A stretch of 64,000 bases of DNA from an uncultured Sphingomonadales bacterium (GTDB taxonomy: Bacteria > Pseudomonadota > Alphaproteobacteria > Sphingomonadales > Sphingomonadaceae). This document shows, one piece after another, positions 57,689-64,000 of this stretch. How positions within the stretch are numbered: position 1 is the stretch's first letter; each line of letters opens with the position of its first letter. The stretch lies in NCBI GenBank assembly GCA_937898525.1, contig CALCBC010000010.1:1-64000 (forward strand), written 5' to 3'. The notes under the pieces were generated by a model. The model had not been told where the DNA came from and searched no databases. It saw only the letters and a list, made by a program, of their open reading frames with translations. The position numbers and the translations under genes are program-made.

Positions 57689-58092
57689 CAGAGCAGTGCC
57701 TCGAGCCGGTCGAGGTGGACATAGCCGACCGGGCCGCCGAGACCCAGGCATCCCCAAGCCCAGCCCCCGGTGATGTCGAGCACCTCGAAGCTGTCGCCTT
57801 CCATCAGGGAGCAGATCTCTTCGGCGCCTTCCGCGGGCGCCGCGAACAGCGTGGCGCCGCCCGGCATCACGGTGCGCGGTTGCGGCACGGCGTAGTGTGG
57901 GACGAAGTATTTCCCGGCGAGGCCGATGTGCGCGAGGTCCCCGCGCAGCGGCTCTGTGCGCGGGTCCGCCCTGGGCGTGGGCCCGGTAAGCGCGAACGGC
58001 CCTTGCGGGGTGCTGTCGGGATGCTCTGCTATCGTTGGTACCTGCGGATTTCGTGCTGGCGCGCGATTAGACGCGGCGGCCCGGGGGAGCAA
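57688..58092 (-). pseudogene. SH3-domain-only remnant of an NlpC/P60 (C40) peptidoglycan hydrolase
   Basis: About 95 residues at the C-terminal end match the N-terminal SH3 region of sphingomonad NlpC/P60 hydrolases: 'DPRTEPLRGDLAHIGLAGKYFVPHYAVP', a 'GDSFEVLDITGGWAWGC' loop and 'GPVGYVHLDRL'. The chain stops right after that, so the cysteine-peptidase domain is missing. No ATG or GTG lies between the pepB-like gene and the domain; a TTG at 58092 is the only plausible start and has no ribosome-binding site. In related genomes, as I recall, a full C40 gene follows this aminopeptidase. Either a decayed gene or a retained short SH3 protein coupled to argC. Confidence 0.65.
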
Positions 58093-58135
58093 GCGGTGGC
58101 GTGAAGCGATCGTTCCCGTGCGGCGACCAGTGCTC

Positions 58136-59515
58136 CTATCCGAATCGGTCGCGGAGCATGTGCCACGCGGCCCTGAGGCCGAGCGCATCGCCGCCTTTCG
58201 GCCGGCCCGGCCTGGCGTTTGGCCGCCACGCGAAAGTATCGAAGTGCGCCCAGTCGAGGCCTTCGCCGACAAACTTGTCGAGGAACAGCCCGGCGACGCT
58301 GGCGCCGGCAAAGCCGTTGGCATGCGCATTGTTGGTGTCGGCGATGTCGGACTTGAGCCATTCGGCATAAGCCTCGGGCAGCGGCAGACGCCAGCATTCG
58401 TCGTCGTGCGCCTTGCCCGCGGCCAGGAGCGCCTCGGCGGTCTCGTCACGCCGCGCCATCAGCGCGGGCAGGTCCGGGCCGAGCGCGATCCTCGCGGCCC
58501 CGGTCAGCGTGGCGAAGTCGATGACCAGTTCGGGCTTTTCCTCGCTCGCGCGCGCGAGCGCGTCGGCCAGCACGAGCCGCCCCTCGGCATCGGTATTGCC
58601 GATTTCGACCGTCAGTCCCTTGCGGCTCCTGAGCACATCTCCCGGCCGGAACGCGTTGCCGGAGATCGCGTTCTCGACCGCTGGAACCAGGCAATGCAGC
58701 CGCACGCCGAGCCCTGCTCCCATGACGAGGCCGGCCAGCGCCAGCGCATGCGCGGCGCCGCCCATGTCCTTCTTCATCAGCAGCATGCCGGACGCCGGCT
58801 TGATGTCGAGGCCGCCGGAATCGAAGCAGACGCCCTTGCCGACGAGCGCAAGCACCGGCGCGTCCTCGTCTCCCCAGGTCAGGTGGATCAGCCGCGGCGC
58901 GTGGCTGCGCCCGGCAGCACGGCCCACGGCGTGGACGAGGGGATACTCGCGCTCGAGCGCTTCGCCTTTGGTCACCGAGAGTTTCGCTCCGTGCGCCTTG
59001 GCGAGCTTTTCGGCTTCGGCCTCGAGGGCAACCGGTCCCATGTCCTCGGCCGGCGTGTTGACGAGGTCCCGCACCCAGGCGACCGCACGCGCTTCGGCCA
59101 GCGCCGGCTCGATCGCTTTCGGCTCGCGAGTCAGCAGCACCCGCGGCCCTTGCGGTTCCTTCTCCTCGCGATAGCGAGTGAACCGGTATTGCGCGGTCTG
59201 CCATCCGTGCAGCGCGGCTCCCGGCGCGCCGTTCGCCAGGCGATAGGTCCCGGCCGGAAGCTCCTCGGCAAGCTTGGCCAGGCACCAGCTCGAAAGCGTC
59301 GCCGGATCCTTCACTCCACCCACGGCGAACCAGCCGTCGCCGTCGGGCACGATGGCCACCTGGTAGCCTCCGCCGGTGAACTTCTGCCCCGCGAGCGCGG
59401 CCCGTTGCGTCGCGCTGAGTCCCTGCGTGAACGCGGCGAAGCCGTCTTTGTTGACGAGGTGGATCGCGATCGCTTCCTGGCCGCGGTCCGGCTGGATCAA
59501 TTCGTGCCTGTTCAT
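58136..59515 (-). CDS. Cytosolic leucyl aminopeptidase, M17 family (PepB-like)
   Basis: A two-zinc aminopeptidase of 459 residues without signal peptide. The metal/catalytic motifs are intact: 'GKGVCFDSGGLDIKP', 'MKKDMGGAAHALALAG' and NTDAEGRL at 307-314. The N-terminal half is shorter than in PepA and fits the 'leucyl aminopeptidase family' form. The start at 59515 (MNRHELIQPD) was chosen over the long open upstream frame, which runs into the divergent lipoprotein gene. It is the paralogue of the exported M17 enzyme at 10449-12032. Confidence 0.9.
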   Translation of the reverse strand: MNRHELIQPDRGQEAIAIHLVNKDGFAAFTQGLSATQRAALAGQKFTGGGYQVAIVPDGDGWFAVGGVKDPATLSSWCLAKLAEELPAGTYRLANGAPGAALHGWQTAQYRFTRYREEKEPQGPRVLLTREPKAIEPALAEARAVAWVRDLVNTPAEDMGPVALEAEAEKLAKAHGAKLSVTKGEALEREYPLVHAVGRAAGRSHAPRLIHLTWGDEDAPVLALVGKGVCFDSGGLDIKPASGMLLMKKDMGGAAHALALAGLVMGAGLGVRLHCLVPAVENAISGNAFRPGDVLRSRKGLTVEIGNTDAEGRLVLADALARASEEKPELVIDFATLTGAARIALGPDLPALMARRDETAEALLAAGKAHDDECWRLPLPEAYAEWLKSDIADTNNAHANGFAGASVAGLFLDKFVGEGLDWAHFDTFAWRPNARPGRPKGGDALGLRAAWHMLRDRFG

Positions 59516-59560
59516 GGATTGCCGCTTGCCCGTTCGCGCGCGTTTTGGGAAGGCGGGGCA

Positions 59561-60373
59561 ATGATGCGATCGATCTGGGCCCTGGCCCTCGTGGGCACCC
59601 TGGCGGCCTGCAATCCGGACACGGCCGGTGACGCCACGGATCCGGCGGCGACGGCCGCCCCCTCTCCGACTCCCACGGAGACCGAGACCGTGGAGAGCAG
59701 CGGTGCGCGCTCGGTTGCCGAGGAAACCGACGATTTCCTGTTCGAGTACAGCTATCCGGCCGAGGCGGGGCGTATCGTCGAACTGGCCTCGTTGCTCGAC
59801 GTCGATCTCGCCGAACAGCGCGAGGACCTCGCCGCCGATGCGGCGGCCGCCCGCCGCGCCGCACGGGACGAAGGGTTCCCGTACAACAAGTTCAGCTATT
59901 CGGCCGAATGGAAGGTTGTAAGCGACCTGCCGGGCTGGCTCAGCATGTCTGCCGAGGTCGCGACCTACACCGGCGGCGCTCACGGGAACCAGACGATTCG
60001 CTCGCTGGTGTGGGACAAGGAGGCCGAGCGCTCGGTCGATGCGATAGCCCTGTTCACTTCCCCGGCCGCGCTGGGCGAGGCTCTCGGGGACCGCTTCTGC
60101 GACCGCCTCGACCAGGAGCGGGCCAAGCGTCGTGGCGCGCCGGTGCCCGAGGACTCCGACGACGAGTTCGACCAGTGCCCCGACATTTCCAAGCTCAAGG
60201 TGCTGGTCGGCTCGTCCAACCGCCGCACTTTCGACCGCCTGACGCTCTACGCCGGCCCGTACGTGGCCGGACCCTACGCCGAGGGCGCGTACGAAGTAAG
60301 CCTGCCGATCGACGACGCCGTACTCGCCGTGGTCAAGCCCGAATACCGCGAAGCCTTCAGCGCTCGCAATTGA
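59561..60373 (+). CDS. DUF3298-type lipoprotein
   Basis: A 270-residue exported lipoprotein with lipobox GTLAAC (acylated C17), a low-complexity Thr/Pro/Glu linker to about residue 45, and a folded domain. The domain includes 'EWKVVSDLPGWLSMSAEVATYTGGAHGNQTIRSLVWD' and 'VDAIALFTSPAALGEALGDRFCDRL', the DUF4163/DUF3298 pattern (as in RsiV-like proteins, which can bind lysozyme). No anti-sigma domain is present here. The ribosome-binding site is GGAAGGCGGGG. It is divergent from the M17 peptidase and followed by map after 16 nt. Confidence 0.8.
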   Translation: MMRSIWALALVGTLAACNPDTAGDATDPAATAAPSPTPTETETVESSGARSVAEETDDFLFEYSYPAEAGRIVELASLLDVDLAEQREDLAADAAAARRAARDEGFPYNKFSYSAEWKVVSDLPGWLSMSAEVATYTGGAHGNQTIRSLVWDKEAERSVDAIALFTSPAALGEALGDRFCDRLDQERAKRRGAPVPEDSDDEFDQCPDISKLKVLVGSSNRRTFDRLTLYAGPYVAGPYAEGAYEVSLPIDDAVLAVVKPEYREAFSARN

Positions 60374-60389
60374 GCACCTTTCCCCCTAC

Positions 60390-61226
60390 ATGGCGTCCAT
60401 GACCGAGTACCAGCACGTCACCGCTGACATGTCCGTCTACCGCGACGGCACGATCAAGCTCCACGGTCCCGACGGATTCGAGGGCATGCGCAGGGCAGGC
60501 CGCCTGGCCGCCGAGATTCTCGACGCGATGGTCGACGTCGTCCGTCCGGGAGTCTCGACCGAAGAGATCGATCGGGTCGTGCGCGAGATGACGCTCGACG
60601 GCGGCGGGGTACCGGCGACGCTCGGCTACCGCGGCTACACGCATTCGTGCTGCATCTCGGTCAATCACGTCGTTTGTCACGGGATTCCCTCGTCGAAGAC
60701 GCTGCGCGAGGGCGACATCGTCAACATCGACGTGACCCCGCTGCTCGACGGCTGGCACGGCGATTCGAGCCGCATGTACCTCGTCGGCGACGTCCCGCTC
60801 AAGGCTCGCCGGCTGGTCGAAGTGACCTACGAATGCCTGATGATCGGCGTCGCGCAGGCCAAGCCCGGCGCACGCCTCGGCGACATCGGCGCGGCTATCC
60901 AGGCCCATGCGGAGCAGTTCCGCTACGGCGTCGTTCGCGACTTCTGCGGGCATGGCCTCGGTCGCCTGTTCCACGATGCCCCCGAGGTGGTCCACGCGGC
61001 CCGGGCGGGCACCGGGCCCGAGCTTCGGCCCGGCATGTTCATGACGATCGAACCGATGATCAACCTCGGCAAGCCGGCGGTAAAGCTGCTCAGCGACGGC
61101 TGGACCGCGGTGACACGCGACAAGAGCCTGTCGGCGCAGTTCGAGCACTCGATCGGGATTACCGAGGACGGCTGCGAAATCTTCACGCTGAGCCCCAAGG
61201 GGCTGCACAAGCCGCCTTACGCCTGA
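60390..61226 (+). CDS. map: Methionine aminopeptidase, type I
   Basis: Removes the initiator methionine from new proteins. The 278-residue enzyme has all five metal ligands: D114 and D125 ('IVNIDVTPLLDGWHGDSSRMY'), H188 ('DFCGHGLGRLFH'), E221 ('FMTIEPMI') and E252 ('AQFEHSIG'), with the substrate histidine H97 in 'VVCHGIP'. The N-terminus is about 20 residues longer than in E. coli Map. The start could be 60390 or the ATG three codons later. It is not next to rpsM or rpsB as in some genomes. Confidence 0.94.
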   Translation: MASMTEYQHVTADMSVYRDGTIKLHGPDGFEGMRRAGRLAAEILDAMVDVVRPGVSTEEIDRVVREMTLDGGGVPATLGYRGYTHSCCISVNHVVCHGIPSSKTLREGDIVNIDVTPLLDGWHGDSSRMYLVGDVPLKARRLVEVTYECLMIGVAQAKPGARLGDIGAAIQAHAEQFRYGVVRDFCGHGLGRLFHDAPEVVHAARAGTGPELRPGMFMTIEPMINLGKPAVKLLSDGWTAVTRDKSLSAQFEHSIGITEDGCEIFTLSPKGLHKPPYA

Positions 61227-61243
61227 GTACTAGCGGCAGGGTT

Positions 61244-61277
61244 GCGGCCCTTTCGATCCAGGATGAAGCGGGGCCGC
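61244..61277. terminator. Stem-loop between convergent map and ccmB
   Basis: GCGGCCC (61244-61250) pairs perfectly with GGGCCGC (61271-61277) across a 20-nt loop in the short space between two converging genes. A bidirectional terminator is plausible, though there is no T-run. Confidence 0.4.
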
Positions 61278-61295
61278 CAGTCGCCGCGCACCAAT

Positions 61296-61955
61296 CTAAT
61301 TCTCTCTCGCCGCCCGAATTGCAGCGCCCCCGGCGAACGGCGTGATCGCCACGAGCACCAGGCTGATCGCCGCCGCCAGTGCGATCCCGGCGTTGCCGCC
61401 GGTCGATAGCGCGCCCGCGCCGAAGATCAGCAGCGGCACGGCCAAGGGGATAAGCAGCAGTCCCGACAGCGCCGCCCCGCCGCGCAGCCCGACCGTCAGC
61501 GCCGCGATGATCAGGCCGATCGCGGCCAGTCCCGGGGTTCCCGCGAGCAAGCCGAGCTCGACGGTCCGCAGCGCCGCTGCGTCGAGCCCGAGCAGCATCG
61601 CGGCCGGTATCGCCGCAAGCATCAGCGGCGGCCCGAAGCTGAGCCAGTGTGCGATGAGGCGCACGGCGATGGCCAACTCGTCGGCCACCCCACGCAGGTA
61701 GAGCTGGTCGAACACGCCGCGTTCGACGTCTCGCGCGAGGAGGCGGTCGAGCGGCAGGATCGAGGCGAGCAGCGCCGCGATCCACACGACGCCGCCGCCC
61801 GTGCGTGCAAGCAGCTCGGGCGCCGGGCCGACCGCGAACGGGTAGAGCATCGCCACCGCGATGAAGAACAGCACCGGAAGCAGCGTCGCCCCTCGACCTG
61901 CACCGCCGAACATCAGTCCGAGATCGCGCCGGAGCAGCGCCGCGACGACGCTCAC
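61296..61955 (-). CDS. ccmB: Haem exporter permease CcmB
   Basis: The membrane subunit of the CcmAB transporter in system I cytochrome c maturation; it works with CcmC, D and E to load haem on CcmE. The 219-residue protein has six hydrophobic spans. It begins at a GTG that overlaps the ccmA stop (GTGA) with 'VSVVAALLRRDLGLMFGGAGRGATLLPVLFFIAVAMLYPFAVG' and has the family motif 'VWIAALLASILPLDRLLARDVERGVFDQLYL'. The length is the typical 220. No ccmC-I follow in the window. Confidence 0.93.
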   Translation of the reverse strand: MSVVAALLRRDLGLMFGGAGRGATLLPVLFFIAVAMLYPFAVGPAPELLARTGGGVVWIAALLASILPLDRLLARDVERGVFDQLYLRGVADELAIAVRLIAHWLSFGPPLMLAAIPAAMLLGLDAAALRTVELGLLAGTPGLAAIGLIIAALTVGLRGGAALSGLLLIPLAVPLLIFGAGALSTGGNAGIALAAAISLVLVAITPFAGGAAIRAAREN

Positions 61956-62536
61956 GGCGCGTAGTCCGCGAGTTCGAGCCGCCGCATCCCCGGCACGTCG
62001 AACGGTTGGTGCGAGGCGATCACGGCGATTCCGCCGCGGGAGACGTAGTCCGCGACCTGGCGCTGGAAGGCGGAGCCGGCCTGAGCGTCCAGTCCGTTGA
62101 GCGGTTCGTCGAGCAGCCACAGGCCTGCGCCCCGGGCATTCGATACGAGGATGGCGGCGCGCTTGCGCTGGCCGGTCGAGAGGAACCGCACGGGCACGTC
62201 GAGCAGCGTGTCGAGCCCTAGCGCGGCGCTCGCTTCGGCGTCGTAGCCAGTGCCGTCGATCCTCCGCCAGACGTCGAGCGCACGGCCGAGCGGCAGGTCG
62301 CCGTCGAGCGCCAGCCGCTCGTCGAGCAGCGCGACCTCGCCGGTCCTCTCGACCGTGCCTGCCCACGGCCGCAGCAGGCCTGCGAGGATCCGCAGAAGGC
62401 TCGACTTGCCGGTGCCATTGGGCCCTGCGACCTGCAGCGAGTCGCCCGGCTGCAGCGCGAACGACAGCCCGCGGAACAGCAGCCGTTCGCCGCGGCGGCA
62501 GGCGAGGTCCGTCGCGGAAAGGCTCGCGGGTTCCAT
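61952..62536 (-). CDS. ccmA: Haem exporter ATP-binding protein CcmA
   Basis: The ATPase subunit of CcmAB, needed to release holo-CcmE in cytochrome c maturation. The 194-residue ABC protein has Walker A GPNGTGKS (38-45), the signature 'FLSTGQRKRAAI' and Walker B 'LWLLDEPLNGLDA', then 'IAVIASHQPFD'. The start at 62536 (MEPASLSATD) is preferred to an in-frame codon 48 nt earlier. It overlaps ccmB by 4 nt and is divergent from phhB. The cytochrome c lipoprotein at 5767 would depend on this system. Confidence 0.93.
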   Translation of the reverse strand: MEPASLSATDLACRRGERLLFRGLSFALQPGDSLQVAGPNGTGKSSLLRILAGLLRPWAGTVERTGEVALLDERLALDGDLPLGRALDVWRRIDGTGYDAEASAALGLDTLLDVPVRFLSTGQRKRAAILVSNARGAGLWLLDEPLNGLDAQAGSAFQRQVADYVSRGGIAVIASHQPFDVPGMRRLELADYAP

Positions 62537-62598
62537 GGCGGCTCGGGTTAGGGCAGAAGACCGGGGCCGACAAGCAAGGCGCAATCGAAGGAGGCGCG

Positions 62599-62892
62599 AT
62601 GACTGTCCCGCAATTGACGCCCGCCGAGCGCGCCGAGGCGCTCCGCGAGCTGCCCGAGTGGAACCTGCGCGACGACGCCAGTGCGATTTACCGCAGCTTC
62701 CGATTCGCCGACTTCAGCGAGGCTTTCGCCTTCATGACCCGCGTCGCCCTGCTGGCCGAGCGCGACAATCACCACCCCGAGTGGTCGAACGTCTACAACC
62801 GGGTCGAGATCACGCTCACCACCCACGACGCGGGGGGCCTGTCGCGGCGCGACGTCAACATGGCCTGGGCGATCGATCGGCTGGTCGCATGA
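62599..62892 (+). CDS. phhB: 4a-hydroxytetrahydrobiopterin dehydratase
   Basis: Pterin-4a-carbinolamine dehydratase, which regenerates the pterin cofactor after aromatic hydroxylation. The 97-residue protein has the active-site histidines H58, H59 and H76 in 'RDNHHPEWSNVYNRVEITLTTHDAGGLS', and the start 'LTPAERAEALRELPEWNL' is typical. It follows an AAGGAGGCG ribosome-binding site. The next gene begins within its stop codon (ATGA). Confidence 0.94.
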   Translation: MTVPQLTPAERAEALRELPEWNLRDDASAIYRSFRFADFSEAFAFMTRVALLAERDNHHPEWSNVYNRVEITLTTHDAGGLSRRDVNMAWAIDRLVA

Positions 62893-64000
62893 GGGCCCCT
62901 CCCGCGCTTCTCGCCGCGGTCCTGCTAGCAGCGCCCGCCGTGGCGCAGGACAAGCCCGCGTGGGTCGGCGTCTGGGAAGGGCGCATCGGCAGCTATCCGG
63001 TCCGCGCCTGCTTCGACACCTGGGGCGAGGACGGGCCCGGACGCGGTTCGTATTACTATCGCTCGCGGCTCGAACCGCTCTCGCTTGTCGAGGAAGATGG
63101 CGGCCGCTGGACCGAGCACGCGCAGGGCAGCGACACCGGGGCGACATGGCAGTTCACCGAACGCTCGGCCGACCGGCTCCGCGGCACCTGGCGCCAGGGC
63201 GGACGCAGCCTTGCATTCGAGCTTAATCCGGTCGCCTGGACCGAAGGCGAGTGGGGCGGGCCGTGCGGTTCCGAAGCCTATTTCACCCCGCGCCTGCTGG
63301 GCCCCTTCGAGGTCCGCCAGCGGCCCGGGCAACTTGGCGACTTCGCTTACGAGTACCACACGCTGGTCCCGCCCGAGCACTTCCGCGAGGACGTGACGAT
63401 CGAGACGTTCCAGTTCACGCCCGAGCAGCCAGGCGATCCGGAAATCCTCGCCGCGCTTCGCGGCAGGTTGCCGGCGGGCACGATGGCCGATCCGTTTGCC
63501 GACTGCCTCGCCGGGGCAATCTCGGTCCATGGCACCGACGGGTCGTATTTCGAATTTCTCGAACCGATCATGGCCGCCCCTGCATTTCTTGGCGTACGCG
63601 AGAGTTCGGAAACCTATTGCGGCGGTGCGCATCCGAACGCCTACTACACGTTCCTGACGTTCGATCGGCAAAGCGGGGCCGCCGTCGAACTCTTCGACTG
63701 GCTCAGCGACGAAGCGCGCGAGCACCACACGTCATCGGTCGCCGGCGAGGACTACTTCACGGTCCGCCCGCCGCTGCGCGCGCTGATCGTCGCCCGCGAG
63801 CCGATCGACGAGCCCGAAGCGGTGGAGAGCGGGGTGTCGGCCTATCACGCCGAATGCGGCGACGTGATCGCCGACCAGGAGTTCTGGTCGCTCGGGCTCG
63901 ACCGCGACGGCTTGTTGTTCGTGCCCAACGTGCCGCACGTCGCCGGCCCTTGCCGGGCGACGTTCCTGGTGCCGTGGGACGAGCTGGAACCGTTCCTCAG
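62889..64000 (+). CDS. Secreted protein of unknown function, DUF3298-like C-terminal part, cut by the window end
   Basis: The frame runs without a stop to the window end (370 codons seen). It starts at an ATG overlapping the phhB stop and has a short Sec leader ('LLAAVLLAAPAVAQ'). Residues 24-120 form a beta-rich domain with many tryptophans ('WVGVWEGRIGSYPVRACFDTW', 'WRQGGRSLAFELNPVAW'). A later segment 'SETYCGGAHPNAYYTFLTFDRQSG' resembles the GGAHxN motif of DUF3298 proteins such as the lipoprotein at 59561. The end of the protein and its function are not known. Confidence 0.7.
   Translation, partial: MRAPPALLAAVLLAAPAVAQDKPAWVGVWEGRIGSYPVRACFDTWGEDGPGRGSYYYRSRLEPLSLVEEDGGRWTEHAQGSDTGATWQFTERSADRLRGTWRQGGRSLAFELNPVAWTEGEWGGPCGSEAYFTPRLLGPFEVRQRPGQLGDFAYEYHTLVPPEHFREDVTIETFQFTPEQPGDPEILAALRGRLPAGTMADPFADCLAGAISVHGTDGSYFEFLEPIMAAPAFLGVRESSETYCGGAHPNAYYTFLTFDRQSGAAVELFDWLSDEAREHHTSSVAGEDYFTVRPPLRALIVAREPIDEPEAVESGVSAYHAECGDVIADQEFWSLGLDRDGLLFVPNVPHVAGPCRATFLVPWDELEPFL

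Overview
The window is GC-rich, densely coded chromosome from an alphaproteobacterium, most likely a sphingomonad of the Erythrobacteraceae type. Supporting signs are the conserved block argS - SPOR protein - membrane HTH/DUF4019 - nagZ - scpA - scpB - tatABC, Bpt (leucyl-transferase), type II homoserine kinase, type 2 ArgC, the small intergenic palindromic repeats, frequent GTG starts and ATGA/GTGA overlaps, and a large TonB-dependent receptor with sulfotransferases. No tRNA, rRNA, CRISPR array, insertion sequence or prophage gene was found.

Region by region. 1-5.7 kb: the tail of a membrane protein, then gatC, gatA, a UPF0114 membrane protein, gatB and the tRNA wobble methylase trmL, a translation-fidelity group. 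5.7-12.0 kb: a lipoprotein cytochrome c, a chromate-type transporter, and a divergent pair of exported peptidases (M16 and signal-peptide-bearing M17). 12.1-20.3 kb: clpB facing a minus-strand operon of one TonB-dependent receptor and two sulfotransferases, the least understood module here. 20.6-22.8 kb: an HSD10-like dehydrogenase, MTA phosphorylase and a MarR regulator. 22.9-30.2 kb: a minus-strand Tad/Flp pilus locus, cpaA-cpaB-cpaC-cpaD-cpaE-tadB-tadC, without the motor ATPase cpaF and without a pilin gene. 30.4-35.7 kb: a hydrolase and FAD oxidoreductase pair, a small YegP-like protein, rnhA, thrB, ispH and a lipoprotein.

35.8-43.0 kb: the argS to tatC housekeeping block (tRNA charging, cell-wall recycling, chromosome segregation, Tat export). 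43.1-47.1 kb: an exported amidohydrolase and a 3-hydroxyisobutyrate dehydrogenase family enzyme separated by a repeat cluster, then a threonine dehydratase with an ACT domain. 47.3-54.5 kb: bpt, then tamA-tamB for outer-membrane assembly. 54.6-59.5 kb: glnB-glnA behind a sigma-54-like promoter and with a strong terminator, argC, an SH3-only remnant of a peptidoglycan hydrolase, and a cytosolic M17 peptidase. 59.6-64 kb: a DUF3298-type lipoprotein, map, ccmA-ccmB (cytochrome c maturation), phhB and the start of another secreted protein.

Most of the window is ordinary core genome. The parts worth a second look are the receptor/sulfotransferase operon, the incomplete Tad locus, the truncated SH3 protein translationally coupled to argC, and two places where intergenic repeats appear to supply a ribosome-binding site or a start codon to the adjacent gene.
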